Of a stretch of 64,000 nt of DNA, positions 51,548 through 61,018 are shown piece by piece. The translations under genes and the position numbers were made by a program. The stretch covers positions 62,001 to 126,000 of the forward strand of contig DATKAE010000047.1 in NCBI GenBank assembly GCA_035498405.1, in the 5' to 3' direction. The stretch is from DATBFU01 sp035498405. Lineage in GTDB: Bacteria > Acidobacteriota > Thermoanaerobaculia > UBA5066 > Gp7-AA6. Numbering within the stretch: the first letter of the stretch is position 1; every line of letters starts with the position of its first letter. Under the pieces are notes generated by a model. The model was not told the DNA's origin. It did not search any database and saw only the letters and a list, made by a program, of their open reading frames with translations.

Positions 51548-53359
51548 CTATTCTCTGGCCGCGGCGACGGCGTGGAGCTCCTCGATCGAGCGCACGACGC
51601 CGGCCCGTGCGACGAACTTGACCCGGCGCAGGTTCGCGATGTCCCGCGTCGGGTCGGCCGAGAGGACCAAGAGGTCCGCGTCCTTGCCCTTCTCGACCGA
51701 CCCCGTGTTTTTCTCGACACCCATCGCGAGTGCCCCGCCGCGAGTCGAGACCACCAGCACCTGCATCGGCGTCAAGCCCGAGGCCTGCATCGCTTCCATC
51801 TCGGCGTAGACGGACGGGCCGTGGAGCGTCAGGGGGTTCCCCGCGTCGGTACCCATCGCGATCGGGATTCCGGCGTCGAAGACGCGCTTCAGGTTGGCGC
51901 CGCCGAAGCGTTCCCAGTCGGCGACCCTCCGCTCCAGTCCGGCCAGCCGATCCGCGGAGACCGGCAGCAACGTCGCCGTTTCCGCGACCTTCGCCAGCGT
52001 GGCCGGATCCACGCAGCCGTTGGGGTCGTCGACCCTCGGCGGCGTCTTCGCGGCCGCCGCCTGGTTCATCCGAAGATAGCCGCCGGCGACCGTGAGGGTC
52101 GGACAGTAGATCGTGCCGCTCTTCTTCGCGAGGGCGAGGAACTCTTCATCGACCGGCTGGTCGGCGACCCCGTGCACCAGCAGCTTCGCGCCGGCCCGCA
52201 GCGCGACCTTCGCCTCGGCGAGGCCGGTCGCGTGAACGATGAGCGGGAGACCCGCCTTTCGGGCCTCTTCGCCGGCCGCGAGCACGGCCGGTGCGGAGGC
52301 TTCGACCGGCTGATCCTTCGTGACGATGTACCAGACCTTGACGGCGTCCGCGCCCCGGGCGGCGAGGTATCGGACTCCGCCGCGCCCTGCTTCGGGGTCC
52401 TTTAGATAGATGAACTGCCTTTCGGCGGGGAGGTTCAGCCAGTGATCGGACGTCGAGAGGAGCGGTCCGGCCGCCGCGACGCGCGGCGCGCGTGCATCGG
52501 CGCGCTCGCGCTTGGCCATCCCGATGGTCCAGGGATACCCGCCGACGTCGAAAACGGAAGTGATCCCCGAGCAGAGCTGCGAGCGGAAAAAGCGCTGCGG
52601 GTTCGCCTCGAGGTCGGCTTCGACGCGCTCGTAGGGGTACCGGTCGCGCGCGTCGATCGAGTCGGGACGTCCGTCGGCCCAGCCGGTTTGCGAGAAGTGC
52701 ACGTGCGCATCGATGAGGCCGGGCGTGATCCACATCCCCGAGACGTCGGTCACGGAGACGCCCCGGGGAATCTCGCACCCAGGCCCGGCGCATTCGATCT
52801 TGCCGCCGCGCAGCAGCACGACCGCGTTCGGAACGGGCGCCGCCCCGGTGCCGTCGACGAGGATGCCGCCCTTCAAGGCTCGGGGCGGCGCGGGAGTCCC
52901 GGCGGGTGCCCCGAAAGCCGTGGTCAAAGCGATTTTCCACTCGGAGCCGGTCCAGAGGAACAGACGCTCCGAGAGACCGGACTGCTCCTCCGAGCCGTAT
53001 CGGACGCGGTAACGGTAGGTTCCATAAACGACGCCGGGCCGCACGAGGACCAGTTGAAGGTCGCTCGCTTCGAAGGTGTCGGGCCAACGGTCGCCGGCGC
53101 TCTTCGTGATCTCCGTGAAGCCCAGTCGCGGCCCTTCGGGCCCGACGAGTGCCAGCGTCGGCGCGTCGAGGTAGCAAGCCAGGTAGGCCGAGCGGTCGCG
53201 ATTCCGGATGGCCTCGAGATTCTTCTCGAAGAGCGCGCGTGCGCGGGCGGTGTCCGCGGGCTCGGCCGCCGCCAGGTGGGCAGCCGCAGCCGGCAGGAGG
53301 CTCGCGGCGAGGGCAAGTGCCGCCACGAGGGTCCAGGAACGCCGAAGGTGAGCCGTCAT
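51548..53359 (-). CDS. Secreted SnoaL-like / amidohydrolase fusion
   Basis: 603 residues with a signal peptide (LVAALALAASLLPAAAAH). Residues about 35-150 look like an NTF2/SnoaL-like domain (ARALFEKNLEAIRNRDRSAY, GTYRYRVRYGSEEQSGLSER). The amidohydrolase follows: GGILVDGTGAAPVPNAVVLL, SGMWITPGLIDAHVHFSQTG (HxH), LIVHATGLAEAKVALRAGAK and GIPIAMGTDAGNPLTLHGP (catalytic Asp). Related to imidazolonepropionase-like amidohydrolases; substrate unknown. Confidence 0.87.
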   Translation of the reverse strand: MTAHLRRSWTLVAALALAASLLPAAAAHLAAAEPADTARARALFEKNLEAIRNRDRSAYLACYLDAPTLALVGPEGPRLGFTEITKSAGDRWPDTFEASDLQLVLVRPGVVYGTYRYRVRYGSEEQSGLSERLFLWTGSEWKIALTTAFGAPAGTPAPPRALKGGILVDGTGAAPVPNAVVLLRGGKIECAGPGCEIPRGVSVTDVSGMWITPGLIDAHVHFSQTGWADGRPDSIDARDRYPYERVEADLEANPQRFFRSQLCSGITSVFDVGGYPWTIGMAKRERADARAPRVAAAGPLLSTSDHWLNLPAERQFIYLKDPEAGRGGVRYLAARGADAVKVWYIVTKDQPVEASAPAVLAAGEEARKAGLPLIVHATGLAEAKVALRAGAKLLVHGVADQPVDEEFLALAKKSGTIYCPTLTVAGGYLRMNQAAAAKTPPRVDDPNGCVDPATLAKVAETATLLPVSADRLAGLERRVADWERFGGANLKRVFDAGIPIAMGTDAGNPLTLHGPSVYAEMEAMQASGLTPMQVLVVSTRGGALAMGVEKNTGSVEKGKDADLLVLSADPTRDIANLRRVKFVARAGVVRSIEELHAVAAARE

Positions 53360-53498
53360 GCCGAGCCTCCTCCGTTGGCGAGCCCGCGGGAAAACGTGCG
53401 CCGGAAGTATATTCAGGCGTCCGCTCGGCCTTCAGCGGCTACCATATTCCCGTCGTGGAGGGGACATGATCTAAATCGCGTCTTTTCCCGAGCGGTAC

Positions 53499-53918
53499 GT
53501 GGGCAGCGACGAGCTCGACACAGGGCATTGCGCGCGCCTCGTCCAGATCGCCACGGGCGCCCCGAAAGCGAGTTTTTGGCGCCGCGGCGAGAAGGTTCGC
53601 GGCAACTCGATCATCGCCTATGGCACGGCGATCGCGACGTTCGAGTTGGGCGGGCTCTTCGATGAGTTGACGATCTGCGGCCCCGTCCTTTACACCAACA
53701 GAACGGACCACACGGCACACGCCGCGCTATACGTGAGCCAGGACGAGAACGGCATCAAGATGATCGATCAGTGGCAGGGCCGGGGAACGGTCGGCTACAC
53801 GACACGTGACTTTCTGCCGCACAAGTTTCCGATCGAAAGTGGCGACAACGACTACGTCATCGAGGGTCCCCCCTACCTGAACGTGGCCGTGCTGCCCGAC
53901 CGCTCTCAACCGCGGTAG
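53499..53918 (+). CDS. BPSL0067-family amidase-like protein with a stop at codon 3 of the natural start
   Basis: From the GTG at 53499 the product is 139 residues. Family marks: catalytic Cys in TGHCARLVQIATGAP, YGTAIATFELGG, His in HTAHAALYVSQDENGIKMID and DQWQGRGTVG. Relatives are NlpC/P60-like and linked to type VI effectors. The better start is ATG 53466 (GTGGAGGGGAC upstream), but its third codon is TAA. With a Tyr codon there, the N-terminus would read MI-Tyr-IASFPERYVGSDEL, as the family expects. One C-to-A change explains it. A shorter product from 53499 keeps the Cys. Confidence 0.75.
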   Translation: MGSDELDTGHCARLVQIATGAPKASFWRRGEKVRGNSIIAYGTAIATFELGGLFDELTICGPVLYTNRTDHTAHAALYVSQDENGIKMIDQWQGRGTVGYTTRDFLPHKFPIESGDNDYVIEGPPYLNVAVLPDRSQPR

Positions 53919-54060
53919 GACGGCTGAGGCCGGCCTCGCGGGGTTTGGAGGGCACCGTTGCGCCCCTCGCGCGCCTTCGTTTTTCCGCACCTCTTTGCGG
54001 GCTCGGACGGCAATTGTCCGGGCGGCCGCTCGATTCTCGTTCGACGGGGAGGGCGCCGCA

Positions 54061-54276
54061 ATGTGGCAAAGGCTCGACCGGATTCTCGAGGGCTGGAATG
54101 AGCGCGGCAGGGAAAGGCCACTACGCTGCGAAGCGTGTGGCGGGCCTCTCGGGCCCGATCCGGCTCTCGTGATCGAAGCACCCGCTTCCGGACAGCGGCG
54201 CCGCGTCTGTTCTCCCGAGTGCCTGCCGGCGGTCTGGAAAAAAATGGTGGCCAGGCGACAGAAACTGTCAAATTGA
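54061..54276 (+). CDS. Small zinc-ribbon-like protein
   Basis: 71 residues from ATG 54061 (GGGGAGG upstream). Two Cys pairs: LRCEACGGPLGPDPALVIEA and RRRVCSPECLPAVWKK, with a Trp-rich start (MWQRLDRILEGWNERGRER). Likely one zinc site. Unknown role. 142 bp after the BPSL0067-like gene. Confidence 0.6.
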   Translation: MWQRLDRILEGWNERGRERPLRCEACGGPLGPDPALVIEAPASGQRRRVCSPECLPAVWKKMVARRQKLSN

Positions 54277-54311
54277 GCTTTTCTCCCCCTTCAACGGAGT
54301 GTCACTGGATT

Positions 54312-54329
54312 CCTGGCCTTCGGGTCAGG
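54312..54329 (+). terminator. UUCG-capped hairpin downstream of the zinc-ribbon gene
   Basis: CCTGGCC-TTCG-GGTCAGG, seven pairs with one G-T, a very stable UUCG tetraloop, then TAATTGAG. It ends the 54061 gene region; no T-tract, so termination is likely but not certain. Confidence 0.5.
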
Positions 54330-54357
54330 TAATTGAGAAACACCTTCGAATCAACGA

Positions 54358-54377
54358 CTTGGGCTGTCAGGCCCAAG
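54358..54377 (+). other. Inverted repeat before the small gene at 54409
   Basis: Perfect 7-bp stem CTTGGGC-TGTCAG-GCCCAAG, 31 bp before the small gene's ATG. Could be an operator or a second arm of the terminator above. Confidence 0.4.
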
Positions 54378-54408
54378 CTGGCGCTCCGCTTGCTCTCTCT
54401 CCCAGGGC

Positions 54409-54618
54409 ATGAAGATCGAGGTTAGGCCCCCAGAGCCCGATCCGAACCTCAGCCGCGAAGGCAGCCTCGGCCCGGTCGAGGTTCTCGAGGGAGGGGACGA
54501 GTTCCTCGAAGCCATTTCGATGCGGTTGAACGAGATCATCCGCAAGCCGAGCGGGCGGTTCGTCATTTCCTACGTCCCCGGCCAACCCGGTTCGAAGACC
54601 CCTCCCCGGGTGCAGTAG
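54409..54618 (+). CDS. Small acidic protein of unknown function
   Basis: 69 residues: MKIEVRPPEPDPNLSREGSL, then GPVEVLEGGDEFLEAISMR and LNEIIRKPSGRFVISYVPG. No ribosome site of note. Converges with addA, 7 bp from its stop. Coding call moderate. Confidence 0.45.
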   Translation: MKIEVRPPEPDPNLSREGSLGPVEVLEGGDEFLEAISMRLNEIIRKPSGRFVISYVPGQPGSKTPPRVQ

Positions 54619-54625
54619 CCCGCCT

Positions 54626-57600
54626 CTAGGCCTCCGGAAGCCAGACCTCCTCTCCCGTTTCGACAAAAAAGAGACCGGCTCGGGTCGGTCGGCGCGTCAG
54701 TCGCTCCCAGTAGCTCCGGTAGAGTCGAATCTGCGGCGCGTAGAACGCCGTGAGTGCCGCGAGCTTTCCGTCGACGCGGTCTGACTTGTAGTCGACGAGT
54801 ATCCAGCCATCGTCCTCCTCGAAAGCCAGATCGATGGCACCGGAGAGAAGCGTCTGCTTCGGGCCCTCGGATCGGCCGAGCTCGCGGCTGTCCACGGAGA
54901 CGGCGAAGGGGACCTCCACCAGGCGCCGCTTGGCCGCGAGCGCGCGCCGCCAGAGGGGCGAGCCACGCACGGCTTCGACCAGACGCACGGCTTCCTCCAG
55001 GTCCCCGGGTTGACGGTCCTCTTCGGCGAAGAGGTTCGCCGCGTAAGCGCGCGTGTCGAGCACCGGGTCCCGCATCAGCGCTTCGAGCAACCCGTGGATG
55101 ATCCGGCCCCACTCCATCCCACGGCCGGTGTCCTCGCGCGCCGGTCGGGCATCCACGGCGGAGTGGGAAAGGCTCGTGACCGACACGACCGCGTAGGTCG
55201 GTTCGCCGGAGAGCCGGCGACACTCGGCGCGCCGATATCGAAACGTCTGCGGATCGGGAGCGGTGTCGCCGTCCGAGGGCGCCTCGGGAACCGGCGTCGG
55301 ACCAGGCCGCGGCAGATCCGTGGCGAGTCCGGAGGCGAGCTCCGACCACGGCCCGGACGCCTTCCCGTCTTTCGACGTCCTCAGACTGACGACCAGGGTT
55401 TCCTGGGCGCGAGTCGCTCCGACGTAGAGGAGCCGCCGGTTCTCGGCGGCGTCGAAGTCCCTCTCGGCGCGTTCCATGTCTTCCCACCCGGGCGGCCGTG
55501 CGATCTCTTCGTCGCCAAAGTCGCCGAATGTCCGGGCGATGCGGAAGTAGCCGCGTGGCGGATCCGAGTCGCGGTCGATCCAGAAGCTGCGCGCCCGGCC
55601 TCCCCTCGAGGCGGGCTCGGCCAGGAACACGACGGGCGCCTCGAGCCCCTTGGCCCCGTGCAGCGTCAGCAGGCGCACCGCGTCGGGCCGGCCCGGCTCG
55701 ACACTCATCTGCTCGATGAGGCTTTCCTGCCGCAGCCGTGTGAGCTCGCCAACGACGGCCGGGAAGCCGAGTCCTTCCGCGGAGAGCTGCCGTGCCGCGG
55801 CGAGGGCCTTGAGCAAGTTGCCGGCCCGGCTCTCGCCGAGGTTTCGGGAGGCGGCAAGGGCGACCCAGCCGACCCTTTCGGCAAATCGAGCAATCGCGGC
55901 GGCCGGGGGCAGCGTCTCGACCAGCGTCTCGGCCCATCGCAGGATCCCAAGCGCTTCTCGGATCCGCGGGTCGGCGGAAAGCGGGACCTCCGAGCGGAAG
56001 GAGAACCGCCCGCCCGCGCGAGCGAACCGGTACAGCGCCTCATCGTCCACTCCGAAGAGCGGTCCCCGGAGCGCCGCGACGAGCGGCACCGGGTCGTCGG
56101 GATCCGCCAGGGCGGCCAGAGGCATCAGGAGATCCTCGAGCTCCTGCGAGTCCCCGAAGGCGTCGCCGCCGCCCTGCTCGTACGGGATACCACGATCCTC
56201 GATCGCCCGGGCATAGGCGGCCATGAACTTCCGCTTGCGGAAAAGGAGCAGGAAGTCTCCGGGCCGGCGATCCCCCTTTCGGACGGCGGCGGCGATGTAG
56301 TCGGCGATCCGGGCGGCGTCGTGATCCACGACGGGCTGGTTGGAGCGGCTCGGATCGTAGGTGGCGATCCGGAACGCGACCGGCCCGGGCGGCTGCTCGG
56401 GCCGGCACGGGACGAGCGGAGCGTAGGTGGGTTGTTCCCGAGTCGGCGCCTTCGGGAAGAATCGGCCGAAGACTCCGTTGACCCATTCGCACAGCGGCGC
56501 ATTCGACCGGAAGTTCACCGACAGCCGCACCACGCGGCCGCACTGCGAAATCCGATCCCGCACGACTTGGTAGGTTTGAATGTCCGCGCGCCGGAAGCGA
56601 TAGATCGATTGCTTGGGATCTCCGACGACGAAGAGCGAGCCGGCTACCGGTGTGAGCCGGCGCCAGTCCTTCTCCTCGCTCGAGGCCCCGGTCAGATAGA
56701 ACAGGATTTCGGCCTGGATCGGGTCGGTGTCCTGGAACTCGTCGACGAGGATCGGAGTGAATCTCCGGCGCAGCGCCTCCCGGACGTGGGCGTGGTCGCG
56801 CAGGAGGTCTCGGGCGCAGACGAGAAGGTCCTGGAAGTTCAAGCGGCCTTCGCGGCGGCGCCAGGCCGCGTACTGGTCTCGGGCCTCGACCAGGACGGCC
56901 ATCACGTCCGGATAGACGTGCTCCCCCCAGGCCGCGAGCGCGGGCTCGACGACCTCTTCCTGGAGCGCCTCGAAGGGCTTCCGGAACGCTCCGGAACCCT
57001 TGGCGGCGGAGCTCCCGCGAAGGACGCGGAGGATCTGGACGAAGTCGGCGCCGCGACTCGAATCGAGAAGCCCTCGGAGCCGCTCGGCCCGCCGCACGGC
57101 TTCCTGAAAACCGGTCCAGCCTCCCGCCGGAGCCTGCGCCGGAAGAGCCCGGGCGGCCCGGTCGAGAAATTCCTCGATCACCCGGCGCGCGCGGGAGAAG
57201 TCCGGCTCGGGGCCCCCGGGGCCCGCGGCCACCTCGACATCCGAGTTGTCGCAGACCTTCTGGAAAGATTCCCGGAGGTCGTCCAAAGGAATCCCGAGCT
57301 CGATTAATCGAGCGAGACGCCGGTCTTCCCGAAAGAAGAGACCCTCGCAGAATCGGTCCCATGCCTCGTCGCGCGCGACACCGTCCTGTGGCTCGTCCAT
57401 CTCGCGGAAGCGCGGGTCGAGGCCCGCCTCGACCGGGCGCTCCCGCAGCAAGCGGGCGGCGAAGGCGTGGATGGTCCCGATGAAGCAGGAGTCGATGCCG
57501 TCGAGCGCGGCGGCCAAGTGCGTCCGGCGCGCACCGTCCGCTTCCTCGCGAAGCGCCTTCTCGAGGGCGTTCTGGAACCGCTGGCGCAGCTGCGCCGCGG

Positions 57601-57808
57601 CGCGGATCGTGAAGGTCACCGCCGACAGGCGGTCGACCGGCGTCGTGCCCGTTGCGACGAGCGCGGCCATCCGATCGATCAGGCTCTGTGTCTTGCCCGT
57701 TCCGGCGGAGGCCTCGACCAAGAGCGTCGTGCCGAGGTCCTCCCGGATGGCGCGGCGCTCCTCTTCGTCGGGCAGCGGAACCGCGGCGGGCCGATCAGTC
57801 TTCCGCAT
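54626..57808 (-). CDS. addA: AddA-like UvrD-family helicase-nuclease
   Basis: 1060 residues from ATG 57808, overlapping the end of the addB-like gene by 14 bp. Walker A LLVEASAGTGKTQSLIDRMA (about 30-45), motif II region FTPILVDEFQDTDPIQAEIL, motif III-like LFVVGDPKQSIYRFRRADI, and VRLLTLHGAKGLEAPVVFLA near 700. The C-terminal RecB-type nuclease has GAIDLAFEEDDGWILVDYKS. Works with AddB in double-strand break end resection. Confidence 0.9.
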   Translation of the reverse strand: MRKTDRPAAVPLPDEEERRAIREDLGTTLLVEASAGTGKTQSLIDRMAALVATGTTPVDRLSAVTFTIRAAAQLRQRFQNALEKALREEADGARRTHLAAALDGIDSCFIGTIHAFAARLLRERPVEAGLDPRFREMDEPQDGVARDEAWDRFCEGLFFREDRRLARLIELGIPLDDLRESFQKVCDNSDVEVAAGPGGPEPDFSRARRVIEEFLDRAARALPAQAPAGGWTGFQEAVRRAERLRGLLDSSRGADFVQILRVLRGSSAAKGSGAFRKPFEALQEEVVEPALAAWGEHVYPDVMAVLVEARDQYAAWRRREGRLNFQDLLVCARDLLRDHAHVREALRRRFTPILVDEFQDTDPIQAEILFYLTGASSEEKDWRRLTPVAGSLFVVGDPKQSIYRFRRADIQTYQVVRDRISQCGRVVRLSVNFRSNAPLCEWVNGVFGRFFPKAPTREQPTYAPLVPCRPEQPPGPVAFRIATYDPSRSNQPVVDHDAARIADYIAAAVRKGDRRPGDFLLLFRKRKFMAAYARAIEDRGIPYEQGGGDAFGDSQELEDLLMPLAALADPDDPVPLVAALRGPLFGVDDEALYRFARAGGRFSFRSEVPLSADPRIREALGILRWAETLVETLPPAAAIARFAERVGWVALAASRNLGESRAGNLLKALAAARQLSAEGLGFPAVVGELTRLRQESLIEQMSVEPGRPDAVRLLTLHGAKGLEAPVVFLAEPASRGGRARSFWIDRDSDPPRGYFRIARTFGDFGDEEIARPPGWEDMERAERDFDAAENRRLLYVGATRAQETLVVSLRTSKDGKASGPWSELASGLATDLPRPGPTPVPEAPSDGDTAPDPQTFRYRRAECRRLSGEPTYAVVSVTSLSHSAVDARPAREDTGRGMEWGRIIHGLLEALMRDPVLDTRAYAANLFAEEDRQPGDLEEAVRLVEAVRGSPLWRRALAAKRRLVEVPFAVSVDSRELGRSEGPKQTLLSGAIDLAFEEDDGWILVDYKSDRVDGKLAALTAFYAPQIRLYRSYWERLTRRPTRAGLFFVETGEEVWLPEA

Positions 57809-60800
57809 GGATCTCCCGGAAGGCGCAGAGAACGGCGTCGACGCTCCGACCGAGCTTCTCCTTGGCTCGGCGGGACGCTTGTTTCGCCCCGCCGCAGACC
57901 TGCGCGAGCTCGCAATTCTTGCAGTCCTCCTCCGAAAGGGCGTGAGGGAACATTCCCGCCGCAACGAGATCGAAGAGGCGGCCGAGGACCCGGCCGGCCT
58001 CCGGCCGATCGATGGGCATGACGATTCGCTGCCCCTCGCCGCGGCGTCCGGGCAGGAAGTATCCGGACTGGGAAACCTTGCTCGGCCGGCCGGCGCGCTC
58101 GAGCAGCGCCTCGAGGGCCATCGCGTAGAGTGCCGGTTGAATCTGGCGGCCGCCCAGGAGGCCCCTGCCCTCTCGAATGCCCCAGGCGCTACCCGTCTTG
58201 TAGTCCCAGACGTGGAATGTCCCGTCGCCCGCTTCATCCACCCGATCGATCGACCCCCGCAGACGCAGCCGGGCGCCTCGGCCGGCGGGGATCTCGACCG
58301 GATCGGAGCTGGCGACTTCGGACCGCGTCTTTCGGGCTTCTCGAGCCATCCCGAAGGGAACCTCGAAGAAGCGAGGGGTCACGTTGCGGCAGTGCTCTTC
58401 TTCGTTGGCGAGCAGCGTGCTGCAGGCGAAGAGAATGTCGTCGCGTTGCATGGCGAAAGCGAGTTCGCTCGGAGGGGGCACGCGCTCGCGCCACTGCGAC
58501 ATCCGCCGTTCGGCCAGGGTCTCGAGGCGGTCGCGATGTCGAGCCACCTCGGGCCTCTGTCCGGCGGCCGTGATCTCCTCGAAGAAGTCCTTGAAGACCT
58601 CGTGCAGCAGGCTTCCTCGGCTGCGGGGGTCGAGCCAGACCGCCGGATCGCGCTCGAGATCCTCGGGGGGTCGGACTCCGAGGACGTTTCGGAGGAAGTA
58701 GGCGAACGGACAGTGGGCCAGCTCCTGAATGCGGGAGGCGGAGATGGGCTCGCCGCTCGACCGCGGGTCGAGCTCCGGCGTGCCGGAGCGGACCCAGCCG
58801 TCCCAGACGGTGAACTCGTCGCTCTCGCGCGCCTGCTCGGCGCGCAAGCCATGTTCGAGCCACGGATACGCGCTTCGCACGCGGGTTGCCGCGATCTCCC
58901 GGCGCCCCGCCGCGGCGGCGTCCCTCAGGTGACGAAGCCACCACTCGCTTTCGTCGAGTGCCTCGGCTTCCGCCGGGACAAATCCGGCGGCCGACGGCAG
59001 CGAGCGCAGGAGGTCCCGGTAGTCGGCTTGCGGGAGGCCCGACTGGGCGCGGTAGAGCTCGAGAAAGAAGGGCGAGGGCGCCGGCTCGCTCGATTGCGAT
59101 AGGTTGCGCAGGTCGAAGCAGGAGTAGCTCGCGGTGAGCGCTCCGCGCAGGCGTGCCAGGCACGCGCGCAGCGCGGCCGCGGACTCGCGGGGTCGATCCC
59201 GCCAGAGCGGCAGCAGCGGTGTCGGAAGGGCCTCGTTGATCTGGCGTCGCTCGGCGTCGAGCAGGATCGGGTCTTCCAGGTCCGGTCCCGGATGCCTCGT
59301 CTCGTCCAGGCCGAGCAGGAAGGTGTGCCGCCGCCCGGAGAATCCGCCGACGCGGAAGAAGGCGACGTGGATCCGGCCGGGGCGGGGACGATCTGAGGCA
59401 ACCGAGAGGCTGGCGACCGCGTCGCGAAGCCGCTCGATCGCCGCCGGGACGGAAAGGCGCAGCGAGGGCAACTGCTCGAACTCCCGGAACAAGACATCGA
59501 GCGCCGTCTGGGCCGTGCCGTCGAGCTCGTCGCTCGTGCGGGCAAGCTCCGAGACGAACGTCCGCACTCCTCGGGCCAGGCTCGGCAGGTCTCCGATGCC
59601 TTCGCGGGATTCCGGCGCGAGGGCGAGCGCCCTCTGGAGCAGCCGCCGCGCCTGCCGGGCCGCCTCGAGATCGCGGCGGCGAGCTTGCGCGCGCGACGTC
59701 TCGCCGGCGTCGTCTTCTTCCGGCGCCCGCGCTCGGTCCTCGGGTTTCTCCAGATCCGCGATGAAGCGGTCGAGCAGAAGGAGTTGGCGTTGCCGCCCCC
59801 AACCGAGCCGGGCGCGCCGAAGGACGCGGACGACGGCCCGGGAGCCGGCCGCCGGCGGGGCCCCCTCGAGCCCTTCGAGGGTCAGCGCGCCGGAAGCGAG
59901 CGCCTCCCGCAGCACGTCGGCGGCGAAGTCCTGGCCGATCCAATCGAGGAAGGCGAGGGCGGCCCGGCCCGGCCGTGTGTAGGCGACGGCGATTCCGCCC
60001 GCGAAGCTGCACGGAATCTCCTGCTCGCTCGCGAGCTCCCAGATCAGGGCAGGGTAGACCGCGGGGTCCGTGTGCAGAATCTCGACCTCGTCGAACGGAA
60101 TGGACTCGCGCAGAATCCGGCGGAAGACCTCGCGGATCTCGTTCTCTTCTCCGGTGGCGCGAAAGAGGCGAGCGTCCTTGGCGATCGCGACCCAGGTCTC
60201 GGGAGGGTCCGCCGCGAGCTCGATGACTTTCCCCGCCGAGAGTTTCTCGAGAAATCGTCGCTCGAGCGAGGGCAGCTCGGTGATCGCCGGGAGCAGATAC
60301 TGCGCTTCGTTCTCGCGCGTCCCGTGCGAGTCCGCCGCCTCGAGCGCACGGCGCAGGATTTCGATCGCGTCTACCCAACGTCCGCTCTCGAGCGCCGACG
60401 CATGCCGCCGGAAAACCTCGCGAAGCTCGCGGTGTTTCTTGGGGTCCACGAAGGCGCCCGCGGGAAGCCGGTCCGGCTCGAGTCCGGCGGCGCGGATCTC
60501 GTCGAGGGTCGACTGCAGGGCCCGGTGCAGCCCGGGCCGGTCCGACAGGCGGCCGAAGTAGGAGTCGGGGCCGAGCGCCTGCGCGCAGGCTTCCTCGACG
60601 AGCGCGAGGGCCTGGGCGCGCGAGAGCAAACGCAAGCCGTCGCGGGCAAGACCCGGACCGACGAGGGAGTGGGCCAGCGTCCGCGCGGTCTCCACGCGCA
60701 GGTTGATCCAGGCCGTTCCGGAGCGGGCGAGGCGCTCGACGAGCTGGTGGCCGATCGAGAGGGTGGGTGCGACGAGAACCTTCTCGGCGAGGGGCTGCTC

Positions 60801-60902
60801 GCGGCACACGCGGGCGAGCTCCTCGACGAGGCGGGAATCGGTCGGCGGTTGCGGCGCGTCGTCGAAGGGAAGCAGGGGCTGAAAGGCCACAGGGAGGCTC
60901 AT
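57795..60902 (-). CDS. addB: AddB-like PD-(D/E)XK nuclease with Fe-S cysteines
   Basis: 1035 residues from ATG 60902. The N-terminal half is a UvrD-like fold without Walker A (VLVAPTLSIGHQLVERLARS). The nuclease near 885-910 has GSIDRVDEAGDGTFHVWDYK followed by TGSAWG. Cysteines for a 4Fe-4S cluster: LAHCPFAYFLRNVLGVRPPE (near 730) and EEDCKNCELAQVCGGAK (near 990). Structural and nuclease partner of AddA; Chi recognition belongs to this subunit in Bacillus. Confidence 0.87.
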   Translation of the reverse strand: MSLPVAFQPLLPFDDAPQPPTDSRLVEELARVCREQPLAEKVLVAPTLSIGHQLVERLARSGTAWINLRVETARTLAHSLVGPGLARDGLRLLSRAQALALVEEACAQALGPDSYFGRLSDRPGLHRALQSTLDEIRAAGLEPDRLPAGAFVDPKKHRELREVFRRHASALESGRWVDAIEILRRALEAADSHGTRENEAQYLLPAITELPSLERRFLEKLSAGKVIELAADPPETWVAIAKDARLFRATGEENEIREVFRRILRESIPFDEVEILHTDPAVYPALIWELASEQEIPCSFAGGIAVAYTRPGRAALAFLDWIGQDFAADVLREALASGALTLEGLEGAPPAAGSRAVVRVLRRARLGWGRQRQLLLLDRFIADLEKPEDRARAPEEDDAGETSRAQARRRDLEAARQARRLLQRALALAPESREGIGDLPSLARGVRTFVSELARTSDELDGTAQTALDVLFREFEQLPSLRLSVPAAIERLRDAVASLSVASDRPRPGRIHVAFFRVGGFSGRRHTFLLGLDETRHPGPDLEDPILLDAERRQINEALPTPLLPLWRDRPRESAAALRACLARLRGALTASYSCFDLRNLSQSSEPAPSPFFLELYRAQSGLPQADYRDLLRSLPSAAGFVPAEAEALDESEWWLRHLRDAAAAGRREIAATRVRSAYPWLEHGLRAEQARESDEFTVWDGWVRSGTPELDPRSSGEPISASRIQELAHCPFAYFLRNVLGVRPPEDLERDPAVWLDPRSRGSLLHEVFKDFFEEITAAGQRPEVARHRDRLETLAERRMSQWRERVPPPSELAFAMQRDDILFACSTLLANEEEHCRNVTPRFFEVPFGMAREARKTRSEVASSDPVEIPAGRGARLRLRGSIDRVDEAGDGTFHVWDYKTGSAWGIREGRGLLGGRQIQPALYAMALEALLERAGRPSKVSQSGYFLPGRRGEGQRIVMPIDRPEAGRVLGRLFDLVAAGMFPHALSEEDCKNCELAQVCGGAKQASRRAKEKLGRSVDAVLCAFREIHAED

Positions 60903-61018
60903 TGTGATCGCTTCGGGAGTTTTTCCAAAGTCACGGCGGCGAGGACCGATCGTTTCCCGATCGATGGGACAGACGAAGTCCGAGCGGGCGCCGAGGCGGA
61001 TGCCCGTAAGATCCCTGC

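Noticed and set aside
55010..57307. 765-codon plus-strand frame opposite addA, and similar frames opposite addB
   Set aside because: Arg/Gly/Pro-rich shadow translation of a high-GC gene.
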